Shown: positions 35,947 through 44,349 of the stretch, piece by piece
Position numbering within the stretch: the stretch's first letter is position 1
Layout: each line of letters opens with the position of its first letter
Assembly: GCA_937123825.1 (NCBI GenBank)
Contig: CAKZKQ010000092.1
Location: 1 to 64,000, forward strand
DNA length: 64,000 nt
Source of the DNA: an uncultured Pseudomonadota bacterium
GTDB lineage: Bacteria; Myxococcota_A; Bradymonadia; Bradymonadales; GCA-2716585
Direction of reading: 5' to 3'
Translations under genes and position numbers: made by a program
The notes under the pieces: generated by a model
Seen by the model: the letters and a program-made list of their open reading frames with translations, nothing else
Database searches by the model: none
What the model was told of the DNA's origin: nothing

Positions 35947-36801
35947 TCAAGACCCGGCGTCATCGGACGCCAGCAAAAGCTCTGGTGCCTCCACCAACTG
36001 CCGAAAACGCTCCAAACTGCGCGCACAGTAGAACCCATCGGCGATGCGCTCATCAAGCGTGTAGCGCACATCCACCACCTGGGCCGCAACCACGTCACCG
36101 TTGCCATCGACCACCGGCGCCTTCTTGATCCGCCCGATGGCCACAAAAATAGGCACTGTGCCGTACTCATAAAGGTGGTGAAAGGGGGCATCAAGGCCCA
36201 CGCTGCCCAGGTTGGCCAAAAACATGCTGGCGTAAAGAGGGTCGGGCTCCAGCATCGAACCGGGCAAGAGCCCAAAGTGGTCCAGGAGCCGCTGCAGCCC
36301 CATCACCCCCATCAACGCGCTGCGCGGCAACCACCCCAACACGCCCATCTCTTTCTCAGAGGTGGTTTGAGCCTGCCCGCGTCCGGCGCCGATGGCCTCC
36401 TGCATCTGGCGCCCCACCTCATCCAAACCATCAAAAGGCTTCAGCTTCATCTTGACGGTCGTCAGCAACCCCGTGTCTTCAAAACGCTTTTTGACCGCAA
36501 ACGACAACGCAATGTCCCGGCGCTGATACACTCGCCGGCCCACCACAAAACGGTTGAGCGCGCTGCGCTCACTGAGGATCCGCACCGCCGCGGCCAGCAC
36601 CACCTGAAAGAACGTGATCCGCTCGCGCTCATTGCTGACATTGGCGTTGAAGTCCTCAATGAACGCCAGCGTTCCGGCGACCATGAGGCGCTGCTCAAAG
36701 TACACCGCCGCCTCATTGCGCCCTTTCATGATGTAGGGCATGAAGCGACGCAGCGTCGAGAGCCCCTCAACAGGTTCACCGTCGGGACGACCACCAAACA
36801 T
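35947..36801 (-). CDS. Stand-alone 2-oxoacid-dehydrogenase E2-like acyltransferase domain
   Basis: The product is 284 residues from the ATG at 36801 behind GGAGG with six bases of spacing. It has the CAT/E2 acyltransferase fold without lipoyl or peripheral domains: RRFMPYIMKGRNEAAVYFEQ, LAAAVRILSERSALNRFVVG, MFLANLGSVGLDAPFHHLYE, and near the end VRYTLDERIADGFYCARSL. The catalytic motif HxxxDG is here ExxxDG (DERIADG), so the general-base His is lost while the Asp and Gly stay. It begins two bases after the sirtuin stop, a strong sign of co-translation. It may be a non-canonical acyltransferase or a binding protein. Confidence 0.82.
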   Translation of the reverse strand: MFGGRPDGEPVEGLSTLRRFMPYIMKGRNEAAVYFEQRLMVAGTLAFIEDFNANVSNERERITFFQVVLAAAVRILSERSALNRFVVGRRVYQRRDIALSFAVKKRFEDTGLLTTVKMKLKPFDGLDEVGRQMQEAIGAGRGQAQTTSEKEMGVLGWLPRSALMGVMGLQRLLDHFGLLPGSMLEPDPLYASMFLANLGSVGLDAPFHHLYEYGTVPIFVAIGRIKKAPVVDGNGDVVAAQVVDVRYTLDERIADGFYCARSLERFRQLVEAPELLLASDDAGS

Positions 36802-36803
36802 TC

Positions 36804-37628
36804 TCACCCTCCCAGTTGCCGCAAGATGCCCTGCAAGGCCTCCAAAGCCCCAGCCTTCAGGCTCAACGTCCCCTCCGGCCCCTTCGACTCCCTGGGGTTG
36901 ATCCGGATGAGCGTCGCGCCCCGCTCCTGAATCCTCTCCGACTCCCAACGCACCGTCGGGACCGCTGTCCCCGCCCCCATCTCGATCACCACCACGCGGC
37001 CTTGAGCATGACGGCCGAGGAAGGCCTGGTAGGCGCGCTCCTGTTTGTGGCTGCGATCGGAGACAAAGCCCCCATCGCCAAACATCAAGATGTTGGGACG
37101 CAGCAGCGCACCGCAGCGCTCACACGTCGGCAAAGGACCCACCGCACGAAATGAATCTGGATCCACCTCGACCTTCACATCGTCGGCCGCATAGATCCCA
37201 TCGTGGCAAGGCGCACTGCACTGGACCCAATGGATCGAACCGTGCACCTCGCAAATCGCCGCAGGCTCAAACCCCGCCGCCTGAAACTGACCGTCGACGT
37301 TGCTCGTGAACGCAAACGTGGGGATGCGCTCAGACCACCGCTTCAAGATGGCAAACCCCTCATGGGGCACGGTGCTCCGGTAAAGGTTCTGCCGATGGCC
37401 GTAAAACCCCCAGGCCAGCGTCGGATCGCGCTTGAACCACATGGGATTGGCGAGGTTGGAAAACGACAACCCAAGCTTCTTGTAGGGCGGATAAGCTCGC
37501 CAGAACCCCTGGGAACCTCGAAAATCAGGCAGACCAGAGTCCACCCCCATGCCAGCCCCAGCCCCGATCACCAAAGCATCGGCCTGCGCAATGGCCTGCG
37601 CGGCCCGCTCCAACAATGCCTTTTCCAT
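36804..37628 (-). CDS. SIR2-family NAD-dependent protein deacylase
   Basis: The product is 274 residues from the ATG at 37628 with GGAGG nine bases upstream; the frame is open further back without support. Sirtuin motifs are complete: GAGAGMGVDSGLPDFRG binds NAD, TSNVDGQFQAAG is the ribose pocket, CEVHGSIHWVQC holds the catalytic His, and two Cys pairs (CSAPC, CERC) bind zinc. MGAGTAVPTVRW and LIRINPRE form the rest of the Rossmann fold. Sirtuins remove acyl groups from lysines at the cost of NAD. The immediate neighbour is an acyltransferase-like gene, a pairing that suggests control of protein or enzyme acylation. Confidence 0.92.
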   Translation of the reverse strand: MEKALLERAAQAIAQADALVIGAGAGMGVDSGLPDFRGSQGFWRAYPPYKKLGLSFSNLANPMWFKRDPTLAWGFYGHRQNLYRSTVPHEGFAILKRWSERIPTFAFTSNVDGQFQAAGFEPAAICEVHGSIHWVQCSAPCHDGIYAADDVKVEVDPDSFRAVGPLPTCERCGALLRPNILMFGDGGFVSDRSHKQERAYQAFLGRHAQGRVVVIEMGAGTAVPTVRWESERIQERGATLIRINPRESKGPEGTLSLKAGALEALQGILRQLGG

Positions 37629-37745
37629 CACATCCTGCCTCCCTGACAGTGCTGGCCTCCATAAACACCAGCGTGTAACCTCACCGTTGACAATGCAACC
37701 AATGCCCAAACAAAACCCCACAACAACCGCACCAGAGAACACACC

Positions 37746-38408
37746 ATGACCCCACGCCCGCAACGCTGGCTGCTCCTGCTCTTTGCACTGGCATCTGTGG
37801 CCCTCCACGGATGCCAGACCGACAACGGCTCCAAAACGCAAGCCCAACAGGTCACCGTGGAGGACATCACCCAGCCCCCCAAAGCGTCCCCACAAGACGA
37901 AAAGTACGCCAACGTCTACAAACCCCTCGACGGGACCTGGAAAGGCACATTCAACATCTACGTCCACAGCCAGGGACAAACCCCAGACGGGCGCCCCAAG
38001 ACGCTCACCCCTGAAGCCTGGAAGCAACCCCCCTACCGGCTCGACCAAACCATTGACGTCACCCAGGTCTACACATCCGAGTCGCCCTACTTTCAGCGCG
38101 TCACCATCACCGACACCTACGCTGACGGCCGCACCGTCACCAGCCAGGGCGTCAACAAAGTCCAGGACGGGCGCATGTACTGCGTCGTCAAAAAACCCGA
38201 CGACCTGGTCATTCACGACGGCTCCACTGAAGGATCAGACACCATCATCTGGCGCAGAGAGCGCACCTCCCCTCTGGCCATCGAATACTTCCGCGAAACG
38301 GTCCAGGACGACGCCTACACCATCATCGGCTGGGGCTATTACGGCAACGCCAACCCAGAGCTCTCGCCCAGCTATTTCTTTGAAGCCACCTACAAACGGG
38401 TCAAATGA
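37746..38408 (+). CDS. Lipoprotein of unknown function
   Basis: The product is 220 residues, with an N-terminal lipoprotein signal ending in VALHGC (about residue 23). A short disordered linker is followed by a compact beta-rich domain: PLDGTWKGTFNIYVHSQGQ, IDVTQVYTSESPYFQRVTIT, SQGVNKVQDGRMYCVVKK, EYFRETVQDDAYTIIGWGYY. The alternating pattern suggests a lipocalin-like or calycin barrel, but no family is certain. It is divergent from the sirtuin gene (117 bases apart) and its end overlaps the transposase gene's end by 19 bases, convergently. Confidence 0.75.
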   Translation: MTPRPQRWLLLLFALASVALHGCQTDNGSKTQAQQVTVEDITQPPKASPQDEKYANVYKPLDGTWKGTFNIYVHSQGQTPDGRPKTLTPEAWKQPPYRLDQTIDVTQVYTSESPYFQRVTITDTYADGRTVTSQGVNKVQDGRMYCVVKKPDDLVIHDGSTEGSDTIIWRRERTSPLAIEYFRETVQDDAYTIIGWGYYGNANPELSPSYFFEATYKRVK

Positions 38409-39421
38409 TGTGCGCCAGGAGAGCCTCGCGAAAGCCTCGAGGCCCTCTCCAAAGCCTCAAAATCACCGCACACATCATCCCAGCAAACCTTCTGCACGGT
38501 CGGCGCGATCGTCCCCGGCGGAAACCTCACCCGAGCTTGAAAAGGTTGCCCAGGCCCCCGCGCCTGCCAAGCTGCTCGCCAGCGGGCCGAAGCGACCTTG
38601 TATGCATCGGTAATGGCCCTTCGCTGGAGCAAAAACTGCTTGCGCCGCTGCCTGCAACTGGTGTGACACGGCGGGCACGGGGTCTTTTGCGGCGACGTCT
38701 GCGGACGACTGGTCGGCGCCGTGCTCATCACCGCCTCGGCACCCTTCACATGACCGCCTTCAGCCTCCCGCTGATGGCGAGCTTGCCCACAAGCCTCCTC
38801 GACCATTAGAGAAAGACGCGCTGCCCGATCCTGGGGCGACCCTTGAGACCAATGCGGCAGCCCCTCAAGCTCAAACTCATAGGACTTGCACGCTTGGATC
38901 TCAGGAACCAGGGGAGTCTTGCGGCGCATGCGGCCCAACCAGGTGCGGTCAAGCCACAAACAACGCACTGGCGCTGCGCTCATCAAAGGCTCCCACGAGA
39001 TCACCCCAGGCCAATCTGCAGGGTGCTCAACCAAGCCCGCATGAACGGGGTTCATCAGGATGTAAAGCAGCTTCTCCTCCAACGCCACATCGTCCAAAAT
39101 GACAGGTGATGTAAAAGGTTTGGGGAACACGGTCCCTGTTCGACCAAGAAGCCGGTTGACCTCCCGTGCCAACGACGACTGAAACATCATGAGAAACGCG
39201 TGCAGGTTCAACCTGGGCGCCCTGACAACCATGTGAAAGTGATTGCTCATGAAAACATATGCAAAGAGCTTCACCCCATGCTTACAGACTGCCCTGCCAA
39301 GGCAACCAAGGATGATGCGGTTGAGCTTTGGCGAGGGGGTCAACAAAAACCGACGCTGAAGGCAGCGGTTGGTCACAAAATAGATGCTCTCTTTGGACTG
39401 AACTCTTAGCGGCCTGGGCAC
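38390..39421 (-). CDS. REP-associated tyrosine transposase (RAYT), Y1_Tnp/IS200-like
   Basis: The product is 343 residues if the GTG at 39421 is used, giving VPRPLRVQSKESIYFVTNR, the classical RAYT opening; an ATG ten codons earlier is possible. YVFMSNHFHMVVRAP carries the HUH metal-binding pair, and LLYILMNPVHAGLVEHPADW is the typical following helix, whose Tyr is the candidate nucleophile. About 170 residues of Arg/Gln/Pro-rich tail follow, longer than in many relatives. RAYTs cut and move short palindromic repeats as single strands. There is no insertion-sequence end or accessory gene, and a copy of the dispersed palindrome lies about 165 bases upstream. The frame is intact, so the enzyme may be active. 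Confidence 0.85.
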   Translation of the reverse strand: MPRPLRVQSKESIYFVTNRCLQRRFLLTPSPKLNRIILGCLGRAVCKHGVKLFAYVFMSNHFHMVVRAPRLNLHAFLMMFQSSLAREVNRLLGRTGTVFPKPFTSPVILDDVALEEKLLYILMNPVHAGLVEHPADWPGVISWEPLMSAAPVRCLWLDRTWLGRMRRKTPLVPEIQACKSYEFELEGLPHWSQGSPQDRAARLSLMVEEACGQARHQREAEGGHVKGAEAVMSTAPTSRPQTSPQKTPCPPCHTSCRQRRKQFLLQRRAITDAYKVASARWRAAWQARGPGQPFQARVRFPPGTIAPTVQKVCWDDVCGDFEALERASRLSRGSPGAHHLTRL

Positions 39422-39584
39422 GGCAACCCCCCCAAACGACAAAACCAACATCGAGCCAGGTGCACGGCTCGCAAGCGTGTGGACGGTCTGGGGTTATCGG
39501 CCGCTGGAGGGCTCAGTTGCGTCTTTCAGAGGATTTTTTTGAAAATTTGGTGGGGTGAGGTTTTGGGAAAATGGATTTTTCTTT

Positions 39585-39630
39585 GGAATTACGGGGACTT
39601 GTAAAGGTCTTTGATACCTTACCAAGCCCC
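39585..39630 (+). repeat. Dispersed palindromic repeat, copy C (next to the RAYT gene)
   Basis: It reads GGAATTAC, GGGGACTTGTAAAGGTC, five variable bases (TTTGA), TACCTTACCAAGCCCC. One arm base differs from the consensus (T for G in GACCTT). Outer GGGG and CCCC can also pair. It lies between the divergent RAYT and MYXO-CTERM-like genes. Confidence 0.85.
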
Positions 39631-39639
39631 AACTATACT
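39611..39639 (+). promoter_or_regulatory. Sigma-70-type promoter built on repeat copy C
   Basis: TTGATA (39611-39616) and TATACT (39634-39639) are separated by exactly 17 bases. The -35 box lies in the centre and right arm of repeat copy C, at the place where this copy departs from the others (GATACC instead of GGGACC or CGACC). The predicted start site is about 30 bases before the ATG of the following gene. Confidence 0.65.
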
Positions 39640-39675
39640 TCACCCCACCATCCATTTGCGGAAGAGGAAAGAGCG

Positions 39676-41130
39676 ATGCGCATCAGCAAGATCATGTGGG
39701 CACAGGCGGCGACAGCGGTTGTGGTGAGTTGTCTGGCCACGGCGGCGTGGGCCGGGGTTGAGTTTGAGACGGTCCAGACCACTGCGGTGGAGTTGGGCGA
39801 AGGGGTCAACCCGGGGGCACGGATCATGGTCTCTGCGGATGGGACGGTGGTTTTGGTGAGCGCGTCGGCGGACGGCTCTCATCTGGTGCCGGTGACCTTG
39901 GGCCAGGGCGCGGACCGGAACATTGTGTACAACTTGCAGGACGTGCCGGTGTCGCCCGACGCCTACATCTTTGGGCCGGGCGGGGATGTGTTGTTGCGCG
40001 GTACGGTGCAGAACATGCCACCACTGGATCCGGTGGGTGTGACGGCGCGGATCAGCTTGGATGGTGAGGTGGTCTGGGAGCGTGAGGATTCGGCGTTCAG
40101 TGAGGATGACAGCTTCATTGGGGCTTACGTGGGTGCGGCAGGGCCGGTGGCATGGAGTCCGGTGGCGCAGCGCGTGTTGATCTTTACGGAAGCCAGCTTT
40201 GAGGTCGCGCCGGTCAGCCAGGGTTCGATGCTCTTTGAGTTCAATGGGGATGTGCGCGTGCCGAGCGTGCTCTTTGGCGATGAGTACATTGGTGCCACGC
40301 TCAACAATGCCCTGGCGACGCCGGACGGAAAGTTCCTGGTCTACTACTTCTCCCAGAATGACCGTGGGACGCGCTTCTTTCTTTACGATGGGGCGCAGAC
40401 GGTCTCTTTCTTTGAGCCGGAGGGTGGAGATTGGAGGGGCCGGGTGGTGATCAACGTCGATTACGACCCCAACCAGAACCTGATTTTGTTGTGGGTGGAT
40501 TTGGATGAGGAGGGCGACGCGACCAAGGCGCACCTGACCAAGCTGGACCCTGAGGGCAAGCTCTTGTGGGAGGCGGATTTGTCGGGTTCGGTGCCGATTG
40601 AGGTCATCAATCAGGAGACGGAGATGATCGAGACGGTGCAAGCTGATTTGCTGCGTCCGGTCTTTATGGTCACCGCAGAAGATGAGGTGGTCTTGTTGCG
40701 GCAGGTGGGTCAAACATTCTTCTTTGATGTCCGCTCCAGCCAAACTGGTGAGCCGCTGGGCTTCTTTGACTTCTTTGCGCTGACGGAGAACGCGGTCTTT
40801 GACCTGACCTTCCTCAATGGTTCGGACAGCGAGTACTTGCTTTCGACGGTCAACACGGACGAGCCAACCACCAACCAGCTCTTGCAAGTCAAACTGAAGC
40901 TCAACGATCAGCCTGTCATCATCGGAGATGGCAGCAACAACGGCGCGGTGGACGGCAACAACGGCGCAGGCAACAACGGCGGTCCGCTGGTTGACCCTGA
41001 CGATGAGCCCGAGCGCACGCCGGACATCCCTGATCCGGGCTGCGTGACGGCGCCGGGGACACCGTCTCCGATCTGGCCAGCCTTTGTGTTGGGCGTGTTT
41101 GCCTGGTGGTGGCGGCGGCGCTCAGTGTGA
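39676..41130 (+). CDS. Exported protein with MYXO-CTERM-like sorting tail
   Basis: The product is 484 residues from the ATG at 39676 (GAGG eight bases upstream); the frame is open further back through the repeat. A signal peptide ends at about residue 26 (ATAAWAG). The main body (30-430) is beta-rich with repeated short strands (DGTVVLVSASADGSHLVPV, TPDGKFLVYYF, YDPNQNLILLWVDLD), suggesting a beta-propeller-like fold. An Asn/Gly linker and acidic stretch lead to PGCVTAPG, a hydrophobic helix and WWRRR at the C-terminus, the same sorting-tail design as the PKD protein. Unlike most rightward genes here, its coding strand is rich in G and T at third positions rather than C. Promoter and repeat copy C lie just upstream. 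Confidence 0.82.
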   Translation: MRISKIMWAQAATAVVVSCLATAAWAGVEFETVQTTAVELGEGVNPGARIMVSADGTVVLVSASADGSHLVPVTLGQGADRNIVYNLQDVPVSPDAYIFGPGGDVLLRGTVQNMPPLDPVGVTARISLDGEVVWEREDSAFSEDDSFIGAYVGAAGPVAWSPVAQRVLIFTEASFEVAPVSQGSMLFEFNGDVRVPSVLFGDEYIGATLNNALATPDGKFLVYYFSQNDRGTRFFLYDGAQTVSFFEPEGGDWRGRVVINVDYDPNQNLILLWVDLDEEGDATKAHLTKLDPEGKLLWEADLSGSVPIEVINQETEMIETVQADLLRPVFMVTAEDEVVLLRQVGQTFFFDVRSSQTGEPLGFFDFFALTENAVFDLTFLNGSDSEYLLSTVNTDEPTTNQLLQVKLKLNDQPVIIGDGSNNGAVDGNNGAGNNGGPLVDPDDEPERTPDIPDPGCVTAPGTPSPIWPAFVLGVFAWWWRRRSV

Positions 41131-42594
41131 GATCTTTTTCATCAAGCGCCTGAAATTTGAGCGGTCCATGCCGGCCTGATGCGCGGCGCGGGTGATGTTG
41201 CCGTCGTTGCGACGCAGCACTTCGGTCAAATAGCGCTGCTCAAACGCCTCGATGGCTTGCTGCTTGGCTTGTTTGAAGTGGAGCGTGGTCAGCTCTTCGG
41301 GGCGAGTCTCAAACCAGGCTTGCGGGCTGGCGTTGACGTCTTCGGGCATGTCCATGGCGTGGATGAGCGGGCCCTGGGCAAAGATGAAGGCCCGCTCCAG
41401 GACGTTGCGCAGTTCGCGTACGTTGCCGGGCCAGTCGTGGCGGCACAGCACCTCCAGCGCGCTGTTGTCGAACCCCTCAAGGGCGATTTTGTCGCCTCTG
41501 CGCTGGTGGGCGTGCAGGAAATGGTTGGCCAGCAGCGGGATGTCGCCGGGTCGATGGCGCAGCGCAGGCACGGCCAGCGTCACGACCGCGAGCCTGTAAA
41601 AGAGGTCGCTGCGAAAGAGGCGTTGGTGGATCAACTCACGCAAAGGTTTGTGGGTGGCAGCGATCACACGCACATCGACAAACCTGGGGCGGCTCGCCCC
41701 CAACCGGCGCACCTCGCCGTGCTCCAAGACCCGCAAAAGCTTGGCCTGCAACTCCAGCGGAAGCTCGGCCACCTCATCCAGAAAGAGCGTGCCGCCGTGA
41801 GCGACCTCAAAGAGCCCTGGGCGAGCCTGGTGGGCGCTGGTGAAGACCCCTTTTTCGTGGCCAAAGAGCTCGCTCTCAATCAGCTCCGCAGGCAGTGCGG
41901 CGCAGTTGATGGGCACAAAGGGCCCTCGGGAGCGCGATGAGCGGCTGTGGATCGCGGTGGCCACCAACTCCTTGCCGGTGCCTGTGTCTCCCTGGATCAA
42001 CACCGTGACGTCGGTGGGCGCCACCTCAACGATCATCTCATACACGCGCTGCATGCTTTGGGAGCGCCCCACCATCCCCTCAAAGATGCCGCCAGCGCGC
42101 TCCAACTCCAACGTCACAGCCTTGCATTGGTTGGCGGTCGCGCGTGCCAGGCGAGTTTGAGCGATGGCGTGCGTCACGGCCTCATCGGCGAGCTTGAAGA
42201 TGTCATCAAAGGGTTTGGTCAGGTAGTCCAGGGCGCCGAGTTTGAGCGCCTTGATGGCGGTGTCGACGGAAGCAAAGCCCGTCATCATCAGCACGCTCAG
42301 GTGGGGGTCGAGAGTCTTGAAGCGCTCCAGCAGCGCCATGCCATCGGGGCCCGGCAGGCGGATGTCGAGCATGACCAACTCAAAGGGCCCACAGCGCTCA
42401 AACGCCTCCAGACCTTGCTGCCCGGTCATGACGCGGGTCACGCGGTGTCCGGCGGCCCCCAGAACTCGCTCCAGCGCCACCCCGATGGAGACCTCGTCGT
42501 CCACAATGAGGATGTGGCCGGGCTCTTGGTGCAGGTGCCCGGTGAGTTTGTCCTGATGCGGTTCCATCTTGCCCATGTCTGCCTTGCAGTGCAT
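41122..42594 (-). CDS. NtrC-family response regulator with altered GAFTGA loop
   Basis: The product is about 490 residues; ATGs at 42576 and 42567 are alternative starts. The receiver domain (about 25-140) has HILIVDDEVS, the phospho-Asp in VMLDIRLPGPDG and the Lys in YLTKPFDD. The AAA+ domain (170-410) has Walker A QGDTGTGKELV, Walker B GGTLFLDEVAEL and Arg-finger segment RSDLFYRLAVV. The sigma-54 contact loop reads GVFTSA instead of GAFTGA, which weakens the case for normal sigma-54 activation. A Fis-type HTH ends the protein (NITRAAHQAGMDRSNFRRL). Encoded 81 bases behind its likely kinase. Overlaps the end of the convergent gene by nine bases. Confidence 0.92.
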   Translation of the reverse strand: MHCKADMGKMEPHQDKLTGHLHQEPGHILIVDDEVSIGVALERVLGAAGHRVTRVMTGQQGLEAFERCGPFELVMLDIRLPGPDGMALLERFKTLDPHLSVLMMTGFASVDTAIKALKLGALDYLTKPFDDIFKLADEAVTHAIAQTRLARATANQCKAVTLELERAGGIFEGMVGRSQSMQRVYEMIVEVAPTDVTVLIQGDTGTGKELVATAIHSRSSRSRGPFVPINCAALPAELIESELFGHEKGVFTSAHQARPGLFEVAHGGTLFLDEVAELPLELQAKLLRVLEHGEVRRLGASRPRFVDVRVIAATHKPLRELIHQRLFRSDLFYRLAVVTLAVPALRHRPGDIPLLANHFLHAHQRRGDKIALEGFDNSALEVLCRHDWPGNVRELRNVLERAFIFAQGPLIHAMDMPEDVNASPQAWFETRPEELTTLHFKQAKQQAIEAFEQRYLTEVLRRNDGNITRAAHQAGMDRSNFRRLMKKISH

Positions 42595-42675
42595 GCCGTC
42601 TTGAAGAGTTGCCCATGATGGCGCCGTCGTGCGGCCCCACCCTGAAGCATCGGCATGGGCGATGGAAAACTGGAG

Positions 42676-44349
42676 TCAGCGCTGATCTTCGGCGATGGGA
42701 AAGGAGACAGTGAATGAGGTGCCTTCACCCACAACAGACTCGACGTCGATGGCGCCGTCGTTGTCCATGACGATCTGGTAGGAGATGGACAGGCCAAGGC
42801 CAGTGCCTTTGCCCTCTTCTTTGGTGGTGAAGAAGGGGTTGAAGATCTTCTGGAGGTGCTCTTCGCTGATGCCGCAGCCTTCGTCGGTGACTTGCAGGAC
42901 CACCACGGAGGGCTCGACGGTTTCATCGATGCGCTGCGTGATCCGCACGCGCCCGCCTTCCTCATCCATGGCATCGATGGCGTTGTGCAGGAGGTTGAGC
43001 AAGACCCCCTGGACCTCGTTGCTGTTGACGTGCAGCCAGGCTTGATGCAGCCCCTCAGAGGCCTCAATGACCTCCAGATCGATGTTGTGGAGGCTGAGCT
43101 TGTGGCTGAAAATCCGCGTGGTCTTGTCCACAATGGTGGGCATGTTGACCAGTTGGCGCTCTTCGTGGGGTGAAAACCGGGCGTAGTTGAGCAGGTTCTG
43201 GACTGTGGCGCGGCAGCGTTTGGCAGAGTCTTCGATGCACTCGAGGAACTGGTGTTTCTCGTCGTGCTCGGGCACCTCACGCAGCATGATCTGGGCAAAC
43301 GCCAAGATGCCCCCCAGCGGGTTATTGATCTCGTGGGCCACGGCACCGGCCATCTCACCAAGCGCCGCCATCTTCTGGGACTGGAGCAGTTGCCGTCGGC
43401 GGCGCTCTTCATTGGTGATGTCGCGGTAGGTGCAGACAAAGCGATCGCCATCGCCGCCGGCCTTGTCGGGGGGCGCGCAGGGAAAGGCCGACACGGCAAA
43501 CCGCACATCTCTCCATGCCAGACCGATCTGGGAGTGTGTGGTCTGGCGAGTGACACGGGCGACTTGAACGGGACACCCTTCACAGGCGGTCTCGGATCCG
43601 GCCACAAGTTCGTGACAGCGCCGCCCCTTGAGCTGGGTCACAGGCAGACGGCTGTGTTCGGCCAACGCGCGATTGGCGCGTTGGATGACAAAGTCACCGT
43701 CAATCAACACCACCGGATCACCAATGGCGTCAAACGTGGTGGCCAGCTCCTGCTTGGCAAAATTCAACTGCCGCGCGCGTGCATCGACCAACTCTTCGAG
43801 GTTTTCGTTCCAACCGCGCAGCTGCCCATTGAGGTCTTTAAGTCGGCTGTTCTGAGCCTCCAGACGCTCATTTTGCTCGGCGCGCTCTTGGAGCAACAGC
43901 TCATTCTCCATCTGAAGTTGGTGTTGCTCACAGGCGCTGATCAGCACACTCTTGAGTTGATGCCGATCCCAGGGCTTGTTCAGGAAACGATTGACCTCAC
44001 CGCGGTTGATCGCATCCTCCAGCAAGGTGGTGCTGGCGTAGGCCGTCAAGAGCACGCGCTGGAGCTTGGGCCAACGCCGCTTGACCTGCTCCAAAAACTC
44101 CACCCCATCCATTCTGGGCATCTTGAAGTCCGAGATGACCACAAAGGGCAGTTGGCCGCTTTGAGCGCACTTCTCCAAGGCCTCCAGCCCTTCCATCCCA
44201 GAGTTGGCGGTGATCAACTCGTAGTTTTCGCCTTTGAGTTCACGGCGCAAACTGTTGAGAATAAAAGGCTCGTCGTCGACGGCCAGAATCACCGGCCTTG
44301 CCTTGTGCTCATGCAACGCCGAACTCTCGATGTTGTCGTGAAACACCAT
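42676..44349 (-). CDS. Hybrid sensor histidine kinase (REC-PAS-HisKA-HATPase)
   Basis: The product is 557 residues from the ATG at 44349. Order of domains: N-terminal receiver ([10 protein letters not shown], phospho-Asp in [13 protein letters not shown], Lys in FLNKPWD); a coiled coil with many Glu/Gln/Leu (about 140-200); a PAS domain ([18 protein letters not shown]) containing a Cys pair in [14 protein letters not shown]; then HisKA with [12 protein letters not shown] and a HATPase with [19 protein letters not shown] and [10 protein letters not shown]. No membrane helix, so it is cytoplasmic, sensing an internal or partner-delivered signal. The CxxC in PAS could be redox- or ligand-sensing; that is inference. 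Partner is the NtrC-type gene next downstream. Confidence 0.92.
   Translation of the reverse strand: MVFHDNIESSALHEHKARPVILAVDDEPFILNSLRRELKGENYELITANSGMEGLEALEKCAQSGQLPFVVISDFKMPRMDGVEFLEQVKRRWPKLQRVLLTAYASTTLLEDAINRGEVNRFLNKPWDRHQLKSVLISACEQHQLQMENELLLQERAEQNERLEAQNSRLKDLNGQLRGWNENLEELVDARARQLNFAKQELATTFDAIGDPVVLIDGDFVIQRANRALAEHSRLPVTQLKGRRCHELVAGSETACEGCPVQVARVTRQTTHSQIGLAWRDVRFAVSAFPCAPPDKAGGDGDRFVCTYRDITNEERRRRQLLQSQKMAALGEMAGAVAHEINNPLGGILAFAQIMLREVPEHDEKHQFLECIEDSAKRCRATVQNLLNYARFSPHEERQLVNMPTIVDKTTRIFSHKLSLHNIDLEVIEASEGLHQAWLHVNSNEVQGVLLNLLHNAIDAMDEEGGRVRITQRIDETVEPSVVVLQVTDEGCGISEEHLQKIFNPFFTTKEEGKGTGLGLSISYQIVMDNDGAIDVESVVGEGTSFTVSFPIAEDQR

Larger units (their letters stand above)
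39548..39650. repeat. Outer inverted repeat framing palindrome copy C
   Basis: The 11-base sequence TGGTGGGGTGA (39548-39558) recurs inverted as TCACCCCACCA (39640-39650). The pair encloses copy C almost symmetrically, making a 103-base element with an inner and an outer hairpin, directly upstream of the transposase gene. Confidence 0.7.
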
